Positions 6,173 through 6,873 of a stretch of 6,873 nucleotides of DNA are shown here, piece after piece. The position numbers and the translations under genes were made by a program. Below the pieces are notes generated by a model. It saw only the letters and a program-made list of their open reading frames with translations. It searched no databases and was not told the origin of the DNA. The DNA is from Pseudomonadota bacterium. Its GTDB lineage: Bacteria > Pseudomonadota > Alphaproteobacteria > Sphingomonadales > Sphingomonadaceae. Within the stretch, counting starts at the first letter, position 1. The number at the start of each line of letters is the position of its first letter. The DNA is taken from assembly GCA_023413015.1 (NCBI GenBank), contig JAEZQR010000273.1, positions 1-6,873 of the forward strand. Direction: 5' to 3'.

Positions 6173-6873
6173 ATGGCTGACACCTTCGACCTCGTCGTCC
6201 TCGGCTCCGGGCCCGGCGGCTATGTCGCCGCGATCCGGGCGGCGCAGCTCGGCATGAAGACCGCGATCGTCGAGCGCGAGCGGCTGGGCGGCATCTGTCT
6301 CAACTGGGGCTGCATCCCGACCAAGGCGCTGCTGCGCACGTCGGAGATCTATCACTATCTGACGCACGCCGACGCCTATGGCCTGACCGTCGAGAAGCCG
6401 GGCTTCGATCTTGCGAAGATCGTCGACCGGTCCCGCAAGGTCGCGGCGCAGCTCAACGGCGGCGTCAAGGGACTGATGAAGAAGAACAAGGTCACTGTCG
6501 TCGAAGGCGAGGGGCGGCTGACGGGGAAGACCCAGGTGACGGTGAAGACCGCGCAGGGCGACAAGGTGCTCGATGCCAAGAACGTCATCGTCGCGACCGG
6601 CGCGCGGGCGCGCGAGCTGCCGCACCTCAAGGCCGACGGCCAGCGCGTGTGGACCTATCGCCACGCGATGACGCCGGCTGAGATGCCGACCAAGCTGCTG
6701 GTGATCGGATCGGGCGCGATCGGCATCGAGTTCGCCAGCTTCTACAACGACATGGGCGCGAAAGTTACCGTGGTCGAGATGCTCGACCGCATCGTGCCGG
6801 TCGAGGACGCCGAGGTGTCGGCGTTCATGGAGAAGGCTCTAAGCAAGCAGGGCATGACGATCCTGACCAAGGC
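6173..6873 (+). CDS. lpdA: Dihydrolipoamide dehydrogenase E3 (3' end outside window)
   Basis: E3 reoxidises dihydrolipoyl groups and reduces NAD+ (EC 1.8.1.4). The first 233 codons are visible; family members are usually about 465-475 residues, so roughly half is missing beyond the window edge, with no sign of a broken gene. Seen here are the FAD-binding GSGPGG (11-16), the redox-active disulfide Cys42/Cys47 in GGICLNWGCIPTK, an ATGA motif (141-144), and the NAD-binding GSGAIG (179-184) followed by Glu201, the acidic residue that favours NAD over NADP. There is no N-terminal lipoyl domain. The ATG at 6173 follows GGGA (6161-6164), at a spacing of eight bases. It lies 26 nt after the thioesterase stop, in a short AT-rich gap, and is probably co-transcribed. 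Its place at the end of the pdh genes suggests it serves pyruvate dehydrogenase. Confidence 0.95.
   Translation, partial: MADTFDLVVLGSGPGGYVAAIRAAQLGMKTAIVERERLGGICLNWGCIPTKALLRTSEIYHYLTHADAYGLTVEKPGFDLAKIVDRSRKVAAQLNGGVKGLMKKNKVTVVEGEGRLTGKTQVTVKTAQGDKVLDAKNVIVATGARARELPHLKADGQRVWTYRHAMTPAEMPTKLLVIGSGAIGIEFASFYNDMGAKVTVVEMLDRIVPVEDAEVSAFMEKALSKQGMTILTK

Overview
The window is high-GC DNA (by eye about two-thirds G+C) with third-position G/C codon use throughout. It looks like an alphaproteobacterial chromosome, most likely Sphingomonadales. The main evidence is a pyruvate dehydrogenase E1-beta subunit with its own N-terminal lipoyl domain, a split E1 (alpha plus beta), and the gene order eno - ftsB - pdhA - pdhB - pdhC. 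The order and protein sequences fit what I remember of sphingomonads, but no search was run, so the taxonomic call is an inference.

Layout. Positions 1-226 are mostly a divergent intergenic region. A probable gene begins leftwards at position 14 and leaves the window almost at once; its candidate promoter lies at 43-70. All other genes read rightwards. eno (227-1507) encodes enolase. After a 55-nt gap with two GANTC sites comes ftsB (1563-1883), a small bitopic cell-division protein. A 59-nt gap with overlapping inverted repeats and a possible promoter leads to the pyruvate dehydrogenase cluster: pdhA (E1 alpha, 1943-2995), pdhB (lipoyl-E1 beta, 2995-4362), pdhC (E2, 4369-5742), a YciA-like acyl-CoA thioesterase (5739-6146) and lpdA (E3, from 6173, cut by the window end). 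The five pdh-cluster genes are overlapping or separated by no more than 26 nt and almost certainly form one transcription unit.

Function. Enolase makes phosphoenolpyruvate. After pyruvate kinase (not in the window), E1, E2 and E3 convert pyruvate to acetyl-CoA, CO2 and NADH. The embedded thioesterase would hydrolyse some acyl-CoA. FtsB links the locus to septum assembly. All catalytic residues that I could check by motif are present, and no gene looks broken.

I see no mobile element, CRISPR array, RNA gene or undescribed multi-gene system; this is a core-metabolism locus. The points worth a second look are small: alternative hairpins over the pdhA ribosome-binding site, a GANTC inverted repeat before ftsB, a 38-bp exact repeat between the two lipoyl-domain coding regions, and the thioesterase gene coupled to pdhC.
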